The notes: generated by a model not told the origin, from the letters alone. Positions 1 through 9,686 are shown, numbered from the stretch's first letter. The stretch is 64,000 nucleotides of DNA from Paenibacillus sp. GM2 (GCF_900069005.2 NZ_LN831278.1:399124-463123), one strand, 5' to 3'. Translations and numbers: made by a program.

Positions 1-1296
1 AGGTGTTGTTTTGTTTGTATTATCAGCTGCATCATTGTCGGTTAACATGCTCTCAAGACCATGGTTATCATACTCCGCATGCTGACCTATGACATGAATG
101 GATGTTCCTGCATGCCGAATGATGTTGCCGCGAACGCTAGAGCGATTCAAAGCTCCAAGGCGAATTCCTGTCGTCATTTCCTCCGCTTGCTCCGTTTGTT
201 CTCCATCGATCCGATTGTTCTCAATCACGATCCGGTCCAGATTTTCAAAATCTGCTTCAATCGCAGCATAATAGCTCCCTATGCCATCAATGAGATTTCC
301 GCTGACGGTGACATGGCTGGCATAAATCGAGATGGCCGAATACATATCCTGCGATAGAGGTTGATCGGGGTCAAATAAATAATGATTATTCCCTGAATAA
401 GGGTTAGTGATGTGGTTGTTCTGCACGACGACTCCGGGAGCGGATATTTTGATCCCTCTTTTGGCGGCATGATGAATCCGGTTGTTCTCAATGATCGACC
501 CGGACAGCTCCGCCGGATTAGGGGGGACATCGAAGAAGATGCCGTCTGCATCCTCGCGTGGAGCAATATGTGAGATCTCGTTGCCAGAGATGGTTACACG
601 CCTGGCTGGAGACGCACCTGATCCGTTCCAGACCATGATCCCCCGGGCAACCGGCTGCAAGTGCCTCGCGCTGATGTCCGTGATAAGCGAGGTGAGCACC
701 TTAATGTCCTCAGTATCGCCGTAGATCATGATGCCGGAGACGACCGCCGAATAGAGCGGGCTTTGCGGATCGGCTGCTTGTCTCATATTTCGAATGACCG
801 AGTTGGCGATCGTGACGTCCGCTGACCCGGGATGAATACCGATGCCGCGGATGAAGCGGCCTGATCCATCCAGATCGATACCATCAACAAGCACATCTGG
901 ACCAGAGATGCGGATTGCTTCATATCCAAAGGCTTCTGAAGGCGGGACGCTAAATTTTAATACAGGCTTGTCTTCTCCAATAAGGCGGGTTTTGCTGGAT
1001 AGCTCAAGCGGGGCCCTCACATTAAGCAGATAGGTTCCTGCAGGAACTATGATCCGCGTCGGGCCTCTGCGTCCGACAGCCTGATGAAGAACGCGAATGA
1101 ATACAGCGCTGTCGTCACGGATACCGTCTCCATGGGCTCCAGCCTGCTTAATATTAATGGTTGTACTGCGATAAGGAGAGACTATAGCAAGAACGGCAAT
1201 GGCCGAAAGAGCAAAGAGCAACAAGTATATTAAAAACCTTGATTTATATAAATTTCGCTTCAGTAAGGGGCCTCTCCGGTATATTTTAAATGTCAT
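1..1296 (-). CDS. Membrane-anchored right-handed beta-helix protein (pectate-lyase-like fold), 3' end beyond window
   Basis: The minus-strand frame is open from an ATG at 1294-1296 to the left edge of the window (432 codons, no stop). The start is preceded by a clear GAAGGAG site. The N-terminus has basic residues followed by a hydrophobic segment at about residues 21-40 (IYLLLFALSAIAVLAIV), a signal anchor. The next part contains AGAHGDGIRDDSAVF, the conserved opening of pectate-lyase-3/GH28-type beta-helices. It is followed by many short repeats of the type IIENNRIHH, VVQNNHITNP and IVIENNRIDGE, which are coils of a parallel beta-helix. Such proteins bind or cleave polysaccharides at the cell surface; the substrate cannot be read from the sequence. 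It is divergent from the epimerase gene at 1429, which would fit a cell-surface polysaccharide role, but that is inference. The fold is fairly sure, the enzymatic activity is not. Confidence 0.8.
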   Translation of the reverse strand, partial: MTFKIYRRGPLLKRNLYKSRFLIYLLLFALSAIAVLAIVSPYRSTTINIKQAGAHGDGIRDDSAVFIRVLHQAVGRRGPTRIIVPAGTYLLNVRAPLELSSKTRLIGEDKPVLKFSVPPSEAFGYEAIRISGPDVLVDGIDLDGSGRFIRGIGIHPGSADVTIANSVIRNMRQAADPQSPLYSAVVSGIMIYGDTEDIKVLTSLITDISARHLQPVARGIMVWNGSGASPARRVTISGNEISHIAPREDADGIFFDVPPNPAELSGSIIENNRIHHAAKRGIKISAPGVVVQNNHITNPYSGNNHYLFDPDQPLSQDMYSAISIYASHVTVSGNLIDGIGSYYAAIEADFENLDRIVIENNRIDGEQTEQAEEMTTGIRLGALNRSSVRGNIIRHAGTSIHVIGQHAEYDNHGLESMLTDNDAADNTNKTTP

Positions 1297-1428
1297 AATT
1301 ACTAATCTCCTTCGCCTATCTATAAAAGATTGAATCTGAACTATGAATATGTGGGTAAAGCATAATTTAATCCTCTCATTCATAAAGTGTTGAGACGGAT
1401 TTTATGAAGAATGGGAGAGTAGAAGAAG

Positions 1429-2406
1429 ATGAAGGTGTTAGTTACCGGGGGAGCAGGGTTCATTGGCCGCCACACTGTAAGCCAGTTGCTCGAACAGGGG
1501 TATCAGGTCATTGTAGTCGATCAGCGGCGAGGCGATCATAAGCTGCCCTATGACCAGTCGGTTACCTACTATGAGGCCGATATTGTGTCGGAAGAGCTGG
1601 AGCAAATTTTCGCCAAGGAGGAGCCCGATTATTGTATTCATCTGGCCGCCCAGGTTAGCGTGCCCCGCTCCTTCGAGAATCCTCATCTGGATGCTGAAGT
1701 GAATATTGTGGGGACGATTAATGTTCTTCGCATGTGTGTCCGGTACAAGGTGAGGAAAATGGTGTTTGCCTCTTCGGCAGCGGTATACGGGAACCCCGGT
1801 ATTTATCCGATCGAGGAAAAATGTGATCTTAACCCGCAATCTTTCTATGGGTTGTCGAAATATGCAGCAGAGAGTTATATCCGTTCATTTTCGGAGCAGT
1901 ATCATCTTGATTATACTATTCTTCGCTATGCGAATGTATATGGAGTGCGTGAGCATCGAACCGGTCAGGACGGTGTGGTGACGGCTTTTATTGAGCGGAT
2001 GGCCGGAGGAATGCCGATGATTATATATGGTGATGGGCACCAGACCCGGGATTTCGTCTATGTTCGGGATGTAGCCTTTGCGAATACACTAGCGCTGGGC
2101 GCTGGTTCACAACAGATTTTCAACATAAGCAGTGGGGTAGGGCTTTCCCTGCTGGAGCTAAGTGGAATCTTGCAGCAGCTATGCGAGCATAGCCTTTCCG
2201 TTCAATTTATGCCTCAGAAGTCGGGGGATATCGATCGCAGTATACTGAGTAATGAGAAGGCCAGGAACCTGCTTGGCTGGTCCCCGTCGTACTCACTGGA
2301 AGAGGGGCTGCGGGCCATGACCGTGCATGAGTATGGGACCAGGAAGAAGAGAGGGCAGCCATTTGCGCCGAGTCTTCAGGATTATAGTAAAATTACAGCG
2401 ATTTAG
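1429..2406 (+). CDS. NAD-dependent nucleotide-sugar epimerase/dehydratase
   Basis: This is a 325-residue extended short-chain dehydrogenase, the usual length for GalE-like enzymes. The NAD-binding GGAGFIGRH motif lies at residues 7-15. The family triad is visible: the SSAAVYG block, then Tyr140 and Lys144 in YGLSK, then RYANVYG. The family interconverts or dehydrates UDP- or dTDP-activated sugars in the cytoplasm for cell-surface polysaccharides. The sequence does not decide between UDP-glucose/glucuronate 4-epimerase and a related dehydratase. The ATG follows a GAGAGTAGAAGAAG purine run. It is divergent from the beta-helix protein, and a hairpin at 2412-2441 lies downstream. The family is secure, the substrate unknown. 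Confidence 0.88.
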   Translation: MKVLVTGGAGFIGRHTVSQLLEQGYQVIVVDQRRGDHKLPYDQSVTYYEADIVSEELEQIFAKEEPDYCIHLAAQVSVPRSFENPHLDAEVNIVGTINVLRMCVRYKVRKMVFASSAAVYGNPGIYPIEEKCDLNPQSFYGLSKYAAESYIRSFSEQYHLDYTILRYANVYGVREHRTGQDGVVTAFIERMAGGMPMIIYGDGHQTRDFVYVRDVAFANTLALGAGSQQIFNISSGVGLSLLELSGILQQLCEHSLSVQFMPQKSGDIDRSILSNEKARNLLGWSPSYSLEEGLRAMTVHEYGTRKKRGQPFAPSLQDYSKITAI

Positions 2407-2410
2407 TATC

Positions 2411-2441
2411 CGGGGCTCTTCCTCATATGAGGCAGAGCCCT
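2411..2441 (+). terminator. Hairpin after the epimerase gene, possible weak terminator
   Basis: A GGGCTCT arm pairs with AGAGCCC and encloses a CCTCATATGAGG palindrome, just after the epimerase stop. There is no good T-run, so termination would be inefficient. Confidence 0.4.
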
Positions 2442-2538
2442 ATGTCATTGTTTGGAAGTCCATAGCTGTGCTATGATTTAGCTTGAAGAACCCATTTGAC
2501 GCCAATAGGATGGCAATGACGATGGAGGGCATTTCTAA

Positions 2539-3879
2539 ATGCAAAACACGGGTAACGCTTACATTACAAAAACATTGAAATTATGCTTGTCCTGCCTGGG
2601 TGAGATGGTCGTGCTAATGCCGATCTACCTTGCCGGAATTATTGTATTAAGTCCGCAGTATCTGCCCTTAGGCTGGCTGGTGATCCTGCCGTTTGTTTCT
2701 TTTCTCGGGGCAGCGGTTCGCAGCTATGTCCCTGTATTGTGGAAAAAGCTTGGAGCCGCTATTCTGATCGGCGCGCTTGGTGCGGCTGTCTTTTTATTAA
2801 ATGGGACAGCGGTCTTCTCTCCCTTGGTCGGGTTCTGTGCGGCGCTATTTGCGTTGCAAGGTATGACCGCCACCGCTCGAGCCGGTTTGGCCAAGCTGTA
2901 CTGGTATGGGGTTGCGCTGTATTTTGTAGCCGGGATCGCCTATTCCCGCCTCGCTCTGCTGCGCGGAGAGCTTGGCCTGATCACTTGGTTTGGGGTAGGC
3001 TGCCTGGCGATTGCATTGTTCATTACCAATCATGAATACTTGCGTTATACAACGTTGTCCGACCATTCTCCACTGCCAAGGGGCTTGCGTCGACATAATA
3101 GGCTTTTTATAGTTATTATCCTCGGACTTGTCGTCTTGCTGGCTGCGGGAGCCGGGCGTTGGATCGGTAATCTGCTATTGAACCTCGTAAGATATATTGT
3201 CGCTTGGCTCACGCGCTCACCCGGAGAGCCAAAGGAGCTGGAACCGGAGGAGGTTCACGAGCCGCCGGCGATGTTCTTCCCGGGGGAAGTGCAGAAACCG
3301 GGTTTGCTATCCCAGATTCTGGATATCCTTTTCTATGTAATCGGCGGAGCCGTGATCGCAGCTATAATTGGCTTTGCGCTCTACTGGTTATATAAAAACG
3401 CCGGAGGTTTCTGGAAGCGCAGCATCGACCGCATACTTGCCTTGTTGCGCAGACAGGACCTGAGCGGGGAGAAAAAGGGATACCGTGACGAGGAGACCTC
3501 GATCTTCTCCTGGGAAGAGAGAAAGCAGAGATTGGGCAATTGGCGGACGGCCTTGTCCCGGTTCGGACGACGTCAGGAGCGTTATGAGGATATGCATAGC
3601 AATCAGGAGAGAGTACGTTTCTTGTATCGGCGTTACCTCTTAGCCAGGCGCAGCGAAGGCTGCGAATTAAAGCCTGGGCTTACTCCGCTGGAAATGGCTC
3701 GGGATATGCTGCGCCATCATGATAATGAGAAGAAGGATCAACGAGGGAAGCCTGGGCAGCAGGCGACTCACAAGTTCGCTGTAGAGCCGTTAGTCACGCT
3801 TTATTACCGGGTCAGGTACGGTGGGCAGGAGCCTGATGATCGAGAAGTGGCCGATATAAAACGGATGCTGAATTTATGA
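2539..3879 (+). CDS. DUF4129-domain polytopic membrane protein
   Basis: The 446-residue protein has about seven hydrophobic membrane segments in its first 210 residues, a further one near residues 265-290, and a basic, charged cytosolic tail. The C-terminal 90 residues (VRFLYRRYLLARRSEG, then TPLEMARDM, then VEPLVTLYYRVRYGG) match the DUF4129 pattern, a domain often found next to transglutaminase-like proteins in Firmicutes. No transglutaminase domain is present here or next door. The ATG follows GATGGAGGGC. A strong terminator follows at 3924-3967, so the gene is a separate unit or ends a unit with the epimerase. The function is unknown. Confidence 0.7.
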   Translation: MQNTGNAYITKTLKLCLSCLGEMVVLMPIYLAGIIVLSPQYLPLGWLVILPFVSFLGAAVRSYVPVLWKKLGAAILIGALGAAVFLLNGTAVFSPLVGFCAALFALQGMTATARAGLAKLYWYGVALYFVAGIAYSRLALLRGELGLITWFGVGCLAIALFITNHEYLRYTTLSDHSPLPRGLRRHNRLFIVIILGLVVLLAAGAGRWIGNLLLNLVRYIVAWLTRSPGEPKELEPEEVHEPPAMFFPGEVQKPGLLSQILDILFYVIGGAVIAAIIGFALYWLYKNAGGFWKRSIDRILALLRRQDLSGEKKGYRDEETSIFSWEERKQRLGNWRTALSRFGRRQERYEDMHSNQERVRFLYRRYLLARRSEGCELKPGLTPLEMARDMLRHHDNEKKDQRGKPGQQATHKFAVEPLVTLYYRVRYGGQEPDDREVADIKRMLNL

Positions 3880-3923
3880 GGATAAAACCTGGGAGGCGCT
3901 ACGGCCTACGGGAATAGGAGAGA

Positions 3924-3967
3924 GGCGATTTGTTCGTTCATGCTGGGACGAAGAGATCGCCTTTTTT
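3924..3967 (+). terminator. Rho-independent terminator after the DUF4129 gene
   Basis: A stem begins GGCGAT..TTCGT and closes with ACGAA..ATCGCC, followed directly by a TTTTTT run at 3962-3967. It lies 45 bp past the DUF4129 stop. Confidence 0.85.
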
Positions 3968-4084
3968 GTGTGGAAATTCTATAAAGTCGTAAAACGACAA
4001 GGATTGGGTCGGATAAATAGCAGACATCCTTGCCCTAAAAGCATAAAATATGGACACTATGAACAAGCAGGAGGGAAGCAAGAG

Positions 4085-5077
4085 ATGAAACTGGTCAGGT
4101 GGGGCGTTCTCGCTCTTGTTGTGCTATTACTTGGAATTTTTCTCCTCCTCAATATTTCTCCCGCTCCATTTATTTATTGGTTTCGTCATCAACCGGACCC
4201 GGGGCCGGCCATTGCACCCGACAATTACGAAGAATATGAAGCGCGGGTCGAAGTACAAAGCGATTTGACATATCCCTCAAAATTCAAGTCCAATACGCTG
4301 GATATTTACTATCCCAAGGAGAGCAAGGGGAAAAATCCAACCCTCTTATGGGCTCACGGCGGTGCGTTCGTGACTGGGGACAAGTCGGGAACGGCATATT
4401 GGTGCACTATGATGGCGAGCCAGGGATATACCGTGGTTAGCATCAACTACGAAGTGGCCCCCGAAGTGAAATATCCTGCTCCCATCATTCAATTCGGCGA
4501 GGTATATGAATACCTGAATGCGATTGCCCCGCAATTATCTGCCTTGGACCTGGATCGCCTGGTCATAGGTGGGGATTCCGCCGGAGCCCAAATAGCCTCC
4601 CAGTTTTTGGCTGTACAGACCCATCCCAAGTTAGCAAAAAGCATGGGTATAACGCCGGTTATTGCCAAGGATCAGCTTAAGGCGGCCGTGCTCTATTGCG
4701 GTCCTTATAATGTGAAGAGATTAGCGGATGTGACAGGAAGACTGGAGAACTTCTTTCTCAAGCAAATCGGGTGGGCTTATATCGGCGAGCGGAATTGGAG
4801 AGAGGGAGCAAAAGCCGAGCAAGCGTCCACAGTGAATTATGTGACGCGCGACTATCCGCCCACCTTTATTACGGACGGAAATACAGGTTCTTTCGAGAAG
4901 CATGGCCGGGAGTTGGAACAGAAGCTGAAGTTGCAGGGAGTTCCCGTGACATCCCTGTTTTATTCATTAGATCATGGGGCGGTTTCCCATGAATATCAAT
5001 TTAAGCTGGACTCTGCAGAGGCCCGGGAATGCTTTGATCTGACGCTCTCCTTTCTGGCGGAGCATTTGAAGGATTAA
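4085..5077 (+). CDS. Membrane-anchored alpha/beta-hydrolase (HSL-type esterase/lipase)
   Basis: This is a 330-residue alpha/beta-hydrolase. It has an N-terminal hydrophobic anchor at about residues 6-25 (VLALVVLLLGIFLLLNI), an oxyanion-hole HGG in LLWAHGGAF, and the nucleophile elbow GGDSAGAQ with Ser165. A likely acid lies in FITDGNTGS and the catalytic His in DHGAVSHEY. This is the hormone-sensitive-lipase/carboxylesterase pattern, for short-chain acyl esters. The frame opens at 3968, but the ATG at 4085 is preferred: AGGAGGG lies just upstream and the translated extension is not protein-like. Extracellular action is inferred from the anchor. It is a single gene with terminator 3924-3967 upstream. 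Confidence 0.82.
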   Translation: MKLVRWGVLALVVLLLGIFLLLNISPAPFIYWFRHQPDPGPAIAPDNYEEYEARVEVQSDLTYPSKFKSNTLDIYYPKESKGKNPTLLWAHGGAFVTGDKSGTAYWCTMMASQGYTVVSINYEVAPEVKYPAPIIQFGEVYEYLNAIAPQLSALDLDRLVIGGDSAGAQIASQFLAVQTHPKLAKSMGITPVIAKDQLKAAVLYCGPYNVKRLADVTGRLENFFLKQIGWAYIGERNWREGAKAEQASTVNYVTRDYPPTFITDGNTGSFEKHGRELEQKLKLQGVPVTSLFYSLDHGAVSHEYQFKLDSAEARECFDLTLSFLAEHLKD

Positions 5078-5293
5078 GCCGGAAGGTGCAAACCCCACTT
5101 CGCTTGCCCTCAATCAAGGACATTAAAGGGCACTTCCCTAAGCTTGTACAAAGGAACAAGCGGGCGCTGCACCGCGTGCACAGATTCAGCATGTCTGGAC
5201 AGCCAGGTGCAGGTGAATTGGTATAACAGCGGAGGGCTGCGCCAAGCCGGTTTGTGTTGATCGATTCACTGATAATTTTAAGGAGGGATTTTT

Positions 5294-6088
5294 ATGGCTT
5301 ATCTTCAATGCCGATTTTTTTCGGAGGTGCTGGGAATCACGACGTCGATGTCGGTTATTTTGCCTGAACCCGGGTTTTCCCAGACAGGCAGGGCGGAAAC
5401 TGCCCAGACCGTACTTTACCCGGTGTTATATTTGCTTCATGGCATGTCGGATGATGACAGCACTTGGGTGCGCCACACATCGATCGAACGGTATGCATCC
5501 TCGATGGGGCTGATCGTTGTTATGCCGCAGGCGGGTTTGAGCTTCTATACGGATATGGCCGAAGGCCCTCGTTACTGGACCTTTATCAGCGAGGAGCTGC
5601 CGCAGGTTTGCCGCTCTTTCTTTCCGATTTCGAACCGGCGGGAGGATACCTTTGCAGCGGGGTTATCGATGGGAGGTTACGGAGCCTTTAAGCTTGCTAT
5701 GCGCAAACCCGATCAATTCTGTGCGGCGGCCAGCCTGTCGGGGGCATTAAACGTTGCCCGCAACTTTTTTGAAGAAGGGGCCGGAGAGGCACAGGCGGTG
5801 GCTTTGTTTCGGCGGATTTTTGGTCCGGATGGCCCCAAGGGGACACACAATGATCTGCTGGCGCTGCTCGAAGAGCTGGAGCATCGGGAGGAGCCAATGC
5901 CTCATCTCTATCAATGCTGCGGTACCGAAGATTTCCTTCATCCCGACAATCTGCTCTTTCGCGATGCTTGCCTCACTGCCGGGCTCCCGTTGACGTATGA
6001 AGAAAGCCCGGGCTCGCACGATTGGGCTTACTGGGATGCTAAAATTCAAGATGTGCTGACCTGGCTCCCGCTAAAAAATAAAGGGTAG
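5294..6088 (+). CDS. Esterase of the EstA/S-formylglutathione-hydrolase-like family
   Basis: The 264-residue cytoplasmic alpha/beta-hydrolase shows [15 protein letters not shown] (oxyanion loop), [14 protein letters not shown] with nucleophile Ser125, and a C-terminal GSHDWAYW carrying the catalytic His. This combination is typical of the tributyrin-esterase/acetyl-esterase group of Firmicutes (COG0627), which deacylates small esters or acetylated sugars. There is no signal peptide. The start follows AAGGAGGG at good spacing. It lies 100 bp upstream of a glycan-uptake locus, so it could remove acetyl groups from imported oligosaccharides. That link is positional inference only. Confidence 0.82.
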   Translation: MAYLQCRFFSEVLGITTSMSVILPEPGFSQTGRAETAQTVLYPVLYLLHGMSDDDSTWVRHTSIERYASSMGLIVVMPQAGLSFYTDMAEGPRYWTFISEELPQVCRSFFPISNRREDTFAAGLSMGGYGAFKLAMRKPDQFCAAASLSGALNVARNFFEEGAGEAQAVALFRRIFGPDGPKGTHNDLLALLEELEHREEPMPHLYQCCGTEDFLHPDNLLFRDACLTAGLPLTYEESPGSHDWAYWDAKIQDVLTWLPLKNKG

Positions 6089-6111
6089 GCTATAGGTATC
6101 AAGCAAAGGAG

Positions 6112-6175
6112 CCTCGAAGTGACGGGTTGCGTTCTTGTTCTGTACGAGTATGATTTGAAATAGTCACTTCCGAGG
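6112..6175 (+). promoter_or_regulatory. Inverted repeat just before the ribosome site of the first sensor kinase gene
   Basis: The arm CCTCGAAGTGAC (6112-6123) is matched by GTCACTTCCGAGG (6163-6175), which pairs over 12 positions with a single bulge. The right arm runs into the purine-rich ribosome site (GAGGAGAGGAG) of the kinase gene at 6191. This could be an mRNA hairpin or a split protein-binding site. No T-run follows, so it is not an ordinary terminator. Confidence 0.5.
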
Positions 6176-6190
6176 AGAGGAGCCCACACC

Positions 6191-7957
6191 ATGATCCGTC
6201 GTCTAGCTGCAATTCACTGGAACTCCATCCGCGTTAAGCTGGTACTTGGCCTTTTGGGCGTTGCGGTTCCATTAATGTCACTGCTGATTTATATGAGCTA
6301 TTACAGCGTGAATGTCATTCATAATCAGGTGGCAGTGTCGAATAAGAATCTGATTTCCATCCAAATGCGGCAGATTGACAGCCAGCTATCGGAAATCGAG
6401 CGCCATCTGGTGAGCCTGGCCAGTTCGGAAGTCGGCGTGCTGAAGCTGAAAGATGCCGTGCCGGACAACGAATACATGATGGCCAAAAGTGATGTATTCC
6501 GCAAGCTGACCTCCGATTTGGCCGTCTACCCTTATATTGACGGTCTTTTCGTCTATTCCCTTCCGCATCAGGAATTTGTTGAAGCCTATAAGGATGCCAA
6601 GGGATTATTTACATATGCAAGCTTGATGGAGATGAGGCAGAATCTGCAGGAGAAAATCGGGCAGGAGGGCCGTTCCTTTGTCTTTAATCCCGAGTGGCAG
6701 CTACAAGAAATCCAGGGCTCCTACTACGCGGTTCAAATCCTTCGTGATGGCAATCTATGCCTGGGTTCATGGGTTTCTTTGAAGACCTTGATGTCGCCCT
6801 TATCGATGTTGGATACCGGTGACACGGGCGCGATGCTGTTTGTGGATGAGCGGGGGAATCCGCTGTACACCACCCAGACTTTGCAGGATAAGCACCTCGA
6901 TTTCACGCAGGGATTCCAAACCTATTATATGTCTGGTGAAAACAAAAACTATCTTGTGGTCGGAGAAACCTCAGGAAAGATCAATTTAAGTATGGCTGCC
7001 GTTATCCCTGACAAATTGACGCTGCAGAACATGCCTTATCTGAAGAAGATGGTAGGCTGGTTCTCTGCCTTTGCGCTTCTGCTTCTTCCGGTAAGCTTGT
7101 GGTTTCTGAGGAAAGTTCTGCTCTTGCCGCTCCAAAAAATGGTTCGATTAATGCGCCGGATCGCCGAGGGGAATTTCAACTTGCGAATGGAGAGCGTTCC
7201 GTCCGCCTCGGAAGAATTCCAGCTCGTATACTCTACCTTCGACCAGATGATTTCGCGGATCGAAGAGCTGAAAATTCATGTCTATGAAGAGCAGATAAGC
7301 AAACAAAGGAGCGAATTGAAGCAGCTTCAGCTTCAGATAAACCCGCATTTCTTTATGAATTCTTTAAATATTTTATATCATTTGGCGCAGGTCAAGCAGT
7401 ATGGGCTCATTCAGGAAATGACGCTTTGTCTGGTTCATTATTTCCGGTATCTGTTTCAGAGCAACAACCAGCCTTTGGTCATGCTGAGGGACGAATTGCA
7501 GCATATCCGGAACTATTTGCACATTCAGGAGCTTCGTCTGCCGGGTCAATTTAAAAGTGAAATACAGGTGCCCGATTATTTGCTGGATACGGCTGTTCCG
7601 CCGCTGATGCTGCAAACCTTTGTCGAAAATACAATCAAGCATGCGGTTCGCGCGGAGGAGCCCACTTTGCTCGTTATCGAGGCGGTGCTGGATGACCTTG
7701 CCGAGGAACCGATGGTGTGCATGACAATCCGGGATACCGGCAAAGGATTTCCCGATGAAGTGCTGGAAGAAATCCGCATAGGCAAGAGCTGGATGGGCGG
7801 CAAGGACCACGTTGGCCTCTGGAACGTACGTGAAAGGCTGCGTTTGCAGTATGGCGATAGAGCTGCCATAGAATGCTATAACGATGATCCGCAAGGTGCG
7901 GTGGTAGAGCTGATTATTCCCTTGAGACCGGATCGGGACGGAAAGGAGTTGCCATAG
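6191..7957 (+). CDS. YesM-type sensor histidine kinase, cassette 1
   Basis: This 588-residue kinase has a first membrane segment at about residues 16-37, an extracellular sensor domain of about 250 residues, and a second membrane segment at about 283-305. A HAMP linker and a His_kinase (PF06580) domain follow, with the phospho-acceptor His386 in QINPHFFMNS. The N-box is PPLMLQTFVENTIKHA, and the ATP-binding G-boxes are DTGKGF and GLWNVRERL. The YesM/LytS-like family senses extracellular sugars or bound binding proteins. The next gene, its response regulator, begins 2 bp after this stop, and a binding protein and permeases follow, so it should control the glycan-uptake locus. A GAGGAGAGGAG ribosome site fixes the start. 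Confidence 0.93.
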   Translation: MIRRLAAIHWNSIRVKLVLGLLGVAVPLMSLLIYMSYYSVNVIHNQVAVSNKNLISIQMRQIDSQLSEIERHLVSLASSEVGVLKLKDAVPDNEYMMAKSDVFRKLTSDLAVYPYIDGLFVYSLPHQEFVEAYKDAKGLFTYASLMEMRQNLQEKIGQEGRSFVFNPEWQLQEIQGSYYAVQILRDGNLCLGSWVSLKTLMSPLSMLDTGDTGAMLFVDERGNPLYTTQTLQDKHLDFTQGFQTYYMSGENKNYLVVGETSGKINLSMAAVIPDKLTLQNMPYLKKMVGWFSAFALLLLPVSLWFLRKVLLLPLQKMVRLMRRIAEGNFNLRMESVPSASEEFQLVYSTFDQMISRIEELKIHVYEEQISKQRSELKQLQLQINPHFFMNSLNILYHLAQVKQYGLIQEMTLCLVHYFRYLFQSNNQPLVMLRDELQHIRNYLHIQELRLPGQFKSEIQVPDYLLDTAVPPLMLQTFVENTIKHAVRAEEPTLLVIEAVLDDLAEEPMVCMTIRDTGKGFPDEVLEEIRIGKSWMGGKDHVGLWNVRERLRLQYGDRAAIECYNDDPQGAVVELIIPLRPDRDGKELP

Positions 7958-7959
7958 GC

Positions 7960-9594
7960 ATGCATCAATTATTGATTGTGGATGACGAAGCGATTGCCGT
8001 AGAGAGCCTAAAATCGGGAGTGAACTGGTCGACATTGGGAATTTCCCAAGTGTTTACCGCGTGCAATGCCCAGTCGGCCCAGGAGGTCATACGTCATGAA
8101 GCTATAGACCTGTTGGTTTGCGATATCGAGATGCCGCAGGGCAGCGGACTGGATCTGCTTAAATGGGTGCGCAATTACAATCCGGCGATCGAGGCTATTT
8201 TTCTGACCTGTCATGCGGACTTTCAATATGCCAAGCAGGCCATTCAGCTGGGAAGCTTCGATTATTTGCTTAAGCCGGTTCCGTTTTCCGAGTTGGAGGC
8301 GGTTGTAGGAAAGGCGATTGAGAAGCTTGAACAGGAAAGCAAGTTAAATGAATTCAGCCGGTTCGGAAAGTATTGGGTGCAGCATCAGCCATTGCTGGTT
8401 GAGCGGTTCTGGCTCGATATTCTTAATCAGTCGATCCCGAGTCATTCGCTGGCCATTCGCAAAGCAGCGGAAGAACGCAATATTCCTTATTCGGACGAAA
8501 TGAGCTTTCTGCCTTTGCTGATACAGATAAGAAGATGGGAGAGGCCGGTGACGCTAAGGGACGAGAAGATCGTAGAATATGCCATTCGCAAGTCGGCGGA
8601 GGAGCTCCTTCAGGAACAGGGGGGCCAATGCATTCTCGTATCCGTTGAACCCGGGCGGCTGCTGCTTTTGCTAAATGGAGACGATTACAGCGCAAAGAGC
8701 GCCCGAGGTCTGAAGAAGCGCTGTGAAGCTTATATCGATGCCTGCAGGCGATATTTCTATGCCAGTGTATCCAGCTATATCGGCAAAGCGGTGCATGGGG
8801 ACCAAATTGCATTCATGTATTTACGGTTATCCAAAATGAATGAGAATAATGTGGCCTATGATCAGGATGTCTTTTTACTGGATGAAGAGCTCTCGCCTCC
8901 CGCCAATCAGCACCTGCTTCCGGATATGAGCCTGTGGGCGGTTTTGCTTAAAGAAGGAGCCTATGAGCGGGTTTTGGCAGCGGCCAAGGCCTACATTGAA
9001 GCCCAGGTCCAGGACAATCAGTTAACCTCAAGCCTGCTCTATCAATTCATTCAGGATTTTCAGCAGATGGTCTATTACGTTTTGCAAATCAAGGGAATTC
9101 AGGCGCACCGATTGTTTGGAGATCCGGAATCCCTGGACCTGTATGCCAGATCGGTCCAGTCAGCGACCAATTCCCTGGCGTGGATGCAGCATTTAATCGG
9201 GAAGGCGGCCGATTTCACTTCCTCCATGGAGCATTCCCCCAGCGTCGTAGAGAAAGTTAAAGAGTATATCCAGCAGCATCTATCCGAGGATTTATCGAGA
9301 GAAGATATCGCCAGTCAGGTCTATTTAAATCCGGATTATTTAACCCGAATTTTCAAGAAAGAGACCGGGATGTCGATCTCGGATTATTTATTACAGCAGC
9401 GGCTGAATATCGCTGCAAGCTTGCTGGCCAACACCGGCCTCTCCGTCAGTTCGATCGCCGCGCAGATCGGGTATGCCAATTTCTCGCATTTTTCCCGCAT
9501 GTTCAAGAAGTATTATGACAAAAGTCCTCTGGAGTACAGGCAGGAAAACTCGGGCCAGCAGGGGAACTCCCAGGCGGGGAAGTCGTCAAAGTGA
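7960..9594 (+). CDS. YesN-type response regulator with AraC DNA-binding domain, cassette 1
   Basis: The 544-residue protein starts with a receiver domain (MHQLLIVDDEAIAVES) carrying phospho-acceptor Asp55 in VCDIEMP and the conserved Lys in LKPVPFSE. A middle region of about 300 residues follows. The last 100 residues form an AraC-type double helix-turn-helix (VKEYIQQHLSEDLSREDIA, then GYANFSHFSRMFKKYYDKSP). It should be phosphorylated by the kinase encoded immediately upstream and activate the binding-protein and permease genes downstream. Candidate binding sites are the similar sequences ahead of 9687 and 11406. The reading is confident; the target sites are inference. Confidence 0.93.
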   Translation: MHQLLIVDDEAIAVESLKSGVNWSTLGISQVFTACNAQSAQEVIRHEAIDLLVCDIEMPQGSGLDLLKWVRNYNPAIEAIFLTCHADFQYAKQAIQLGSFDYLLKPVPFSELEAVVGKAIEKLEQESKLNEFSRFGKYWVQHQPLLVERFWLDILNQSIPSHSLAIRKAAEERNIPYSDEMSFLPLLIQIRRWERPVTLRDEKIVEYAIRKSAEELLQEQGGQCILVSVEPGRLLLLLNGDDYSAKSARGLKKRCEAYIDACRRYFYASVSSYIGKAVHGDQIAFMYLRLSKMNENNVAYDQDVFLLDEELSPPANQHLLPDMSLWAVLLKEGAYERVLAAAKAYIEAQVQDNQLTSSLLYQFIQDFQQMVYYVLQIKGIQAHRLFGDPESLDLYARSVQSATNSLAWMQHLIGKAADFTSSMEHSPSVVEKVKEYIQQHLSEDLSREDIASQVYLNPDYLTRIFKKETGMSISDYLLQQRLNIAASLLANTGLSVSSIAAQIGYANFSHFSRMFKKYYDKSPLEYRQENSGQQGNSQAGKSSK

Positions 9595-9603
9595 CAATGG
9601 AAA

Positions 9604-9643
9604 GTCGTCATTTGAGCAGAAGTAACTTCCGGAGCCTCGTACA
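9604..9643 (+). promoter_or_regulatory. Upstream region of the cassette 1 binding-protein gene with a box shared with 11322-11362
   Basis: AAGTCG..TTGAGC(A/G)G(A/T)AGT occurs here and again ahead of the permease gene. In both places it is followed 22-25 bases later by a -10-like hexamer (TACAAT here). A common activator site, probably for the adjacent AraC-type regulator, would explain this. Confidence 0.4.
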
Positions 9644-9686
9644 ATAAAGATCGAGCTTCAAAATAACTGATAAGTGGGGGTTACAG

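Noticed and set aside
5078..5293. Riboswitch between the two esterase genes
   Set aside because: There is only a short CTTGT/ACAAG hairpin and no known conserved core.
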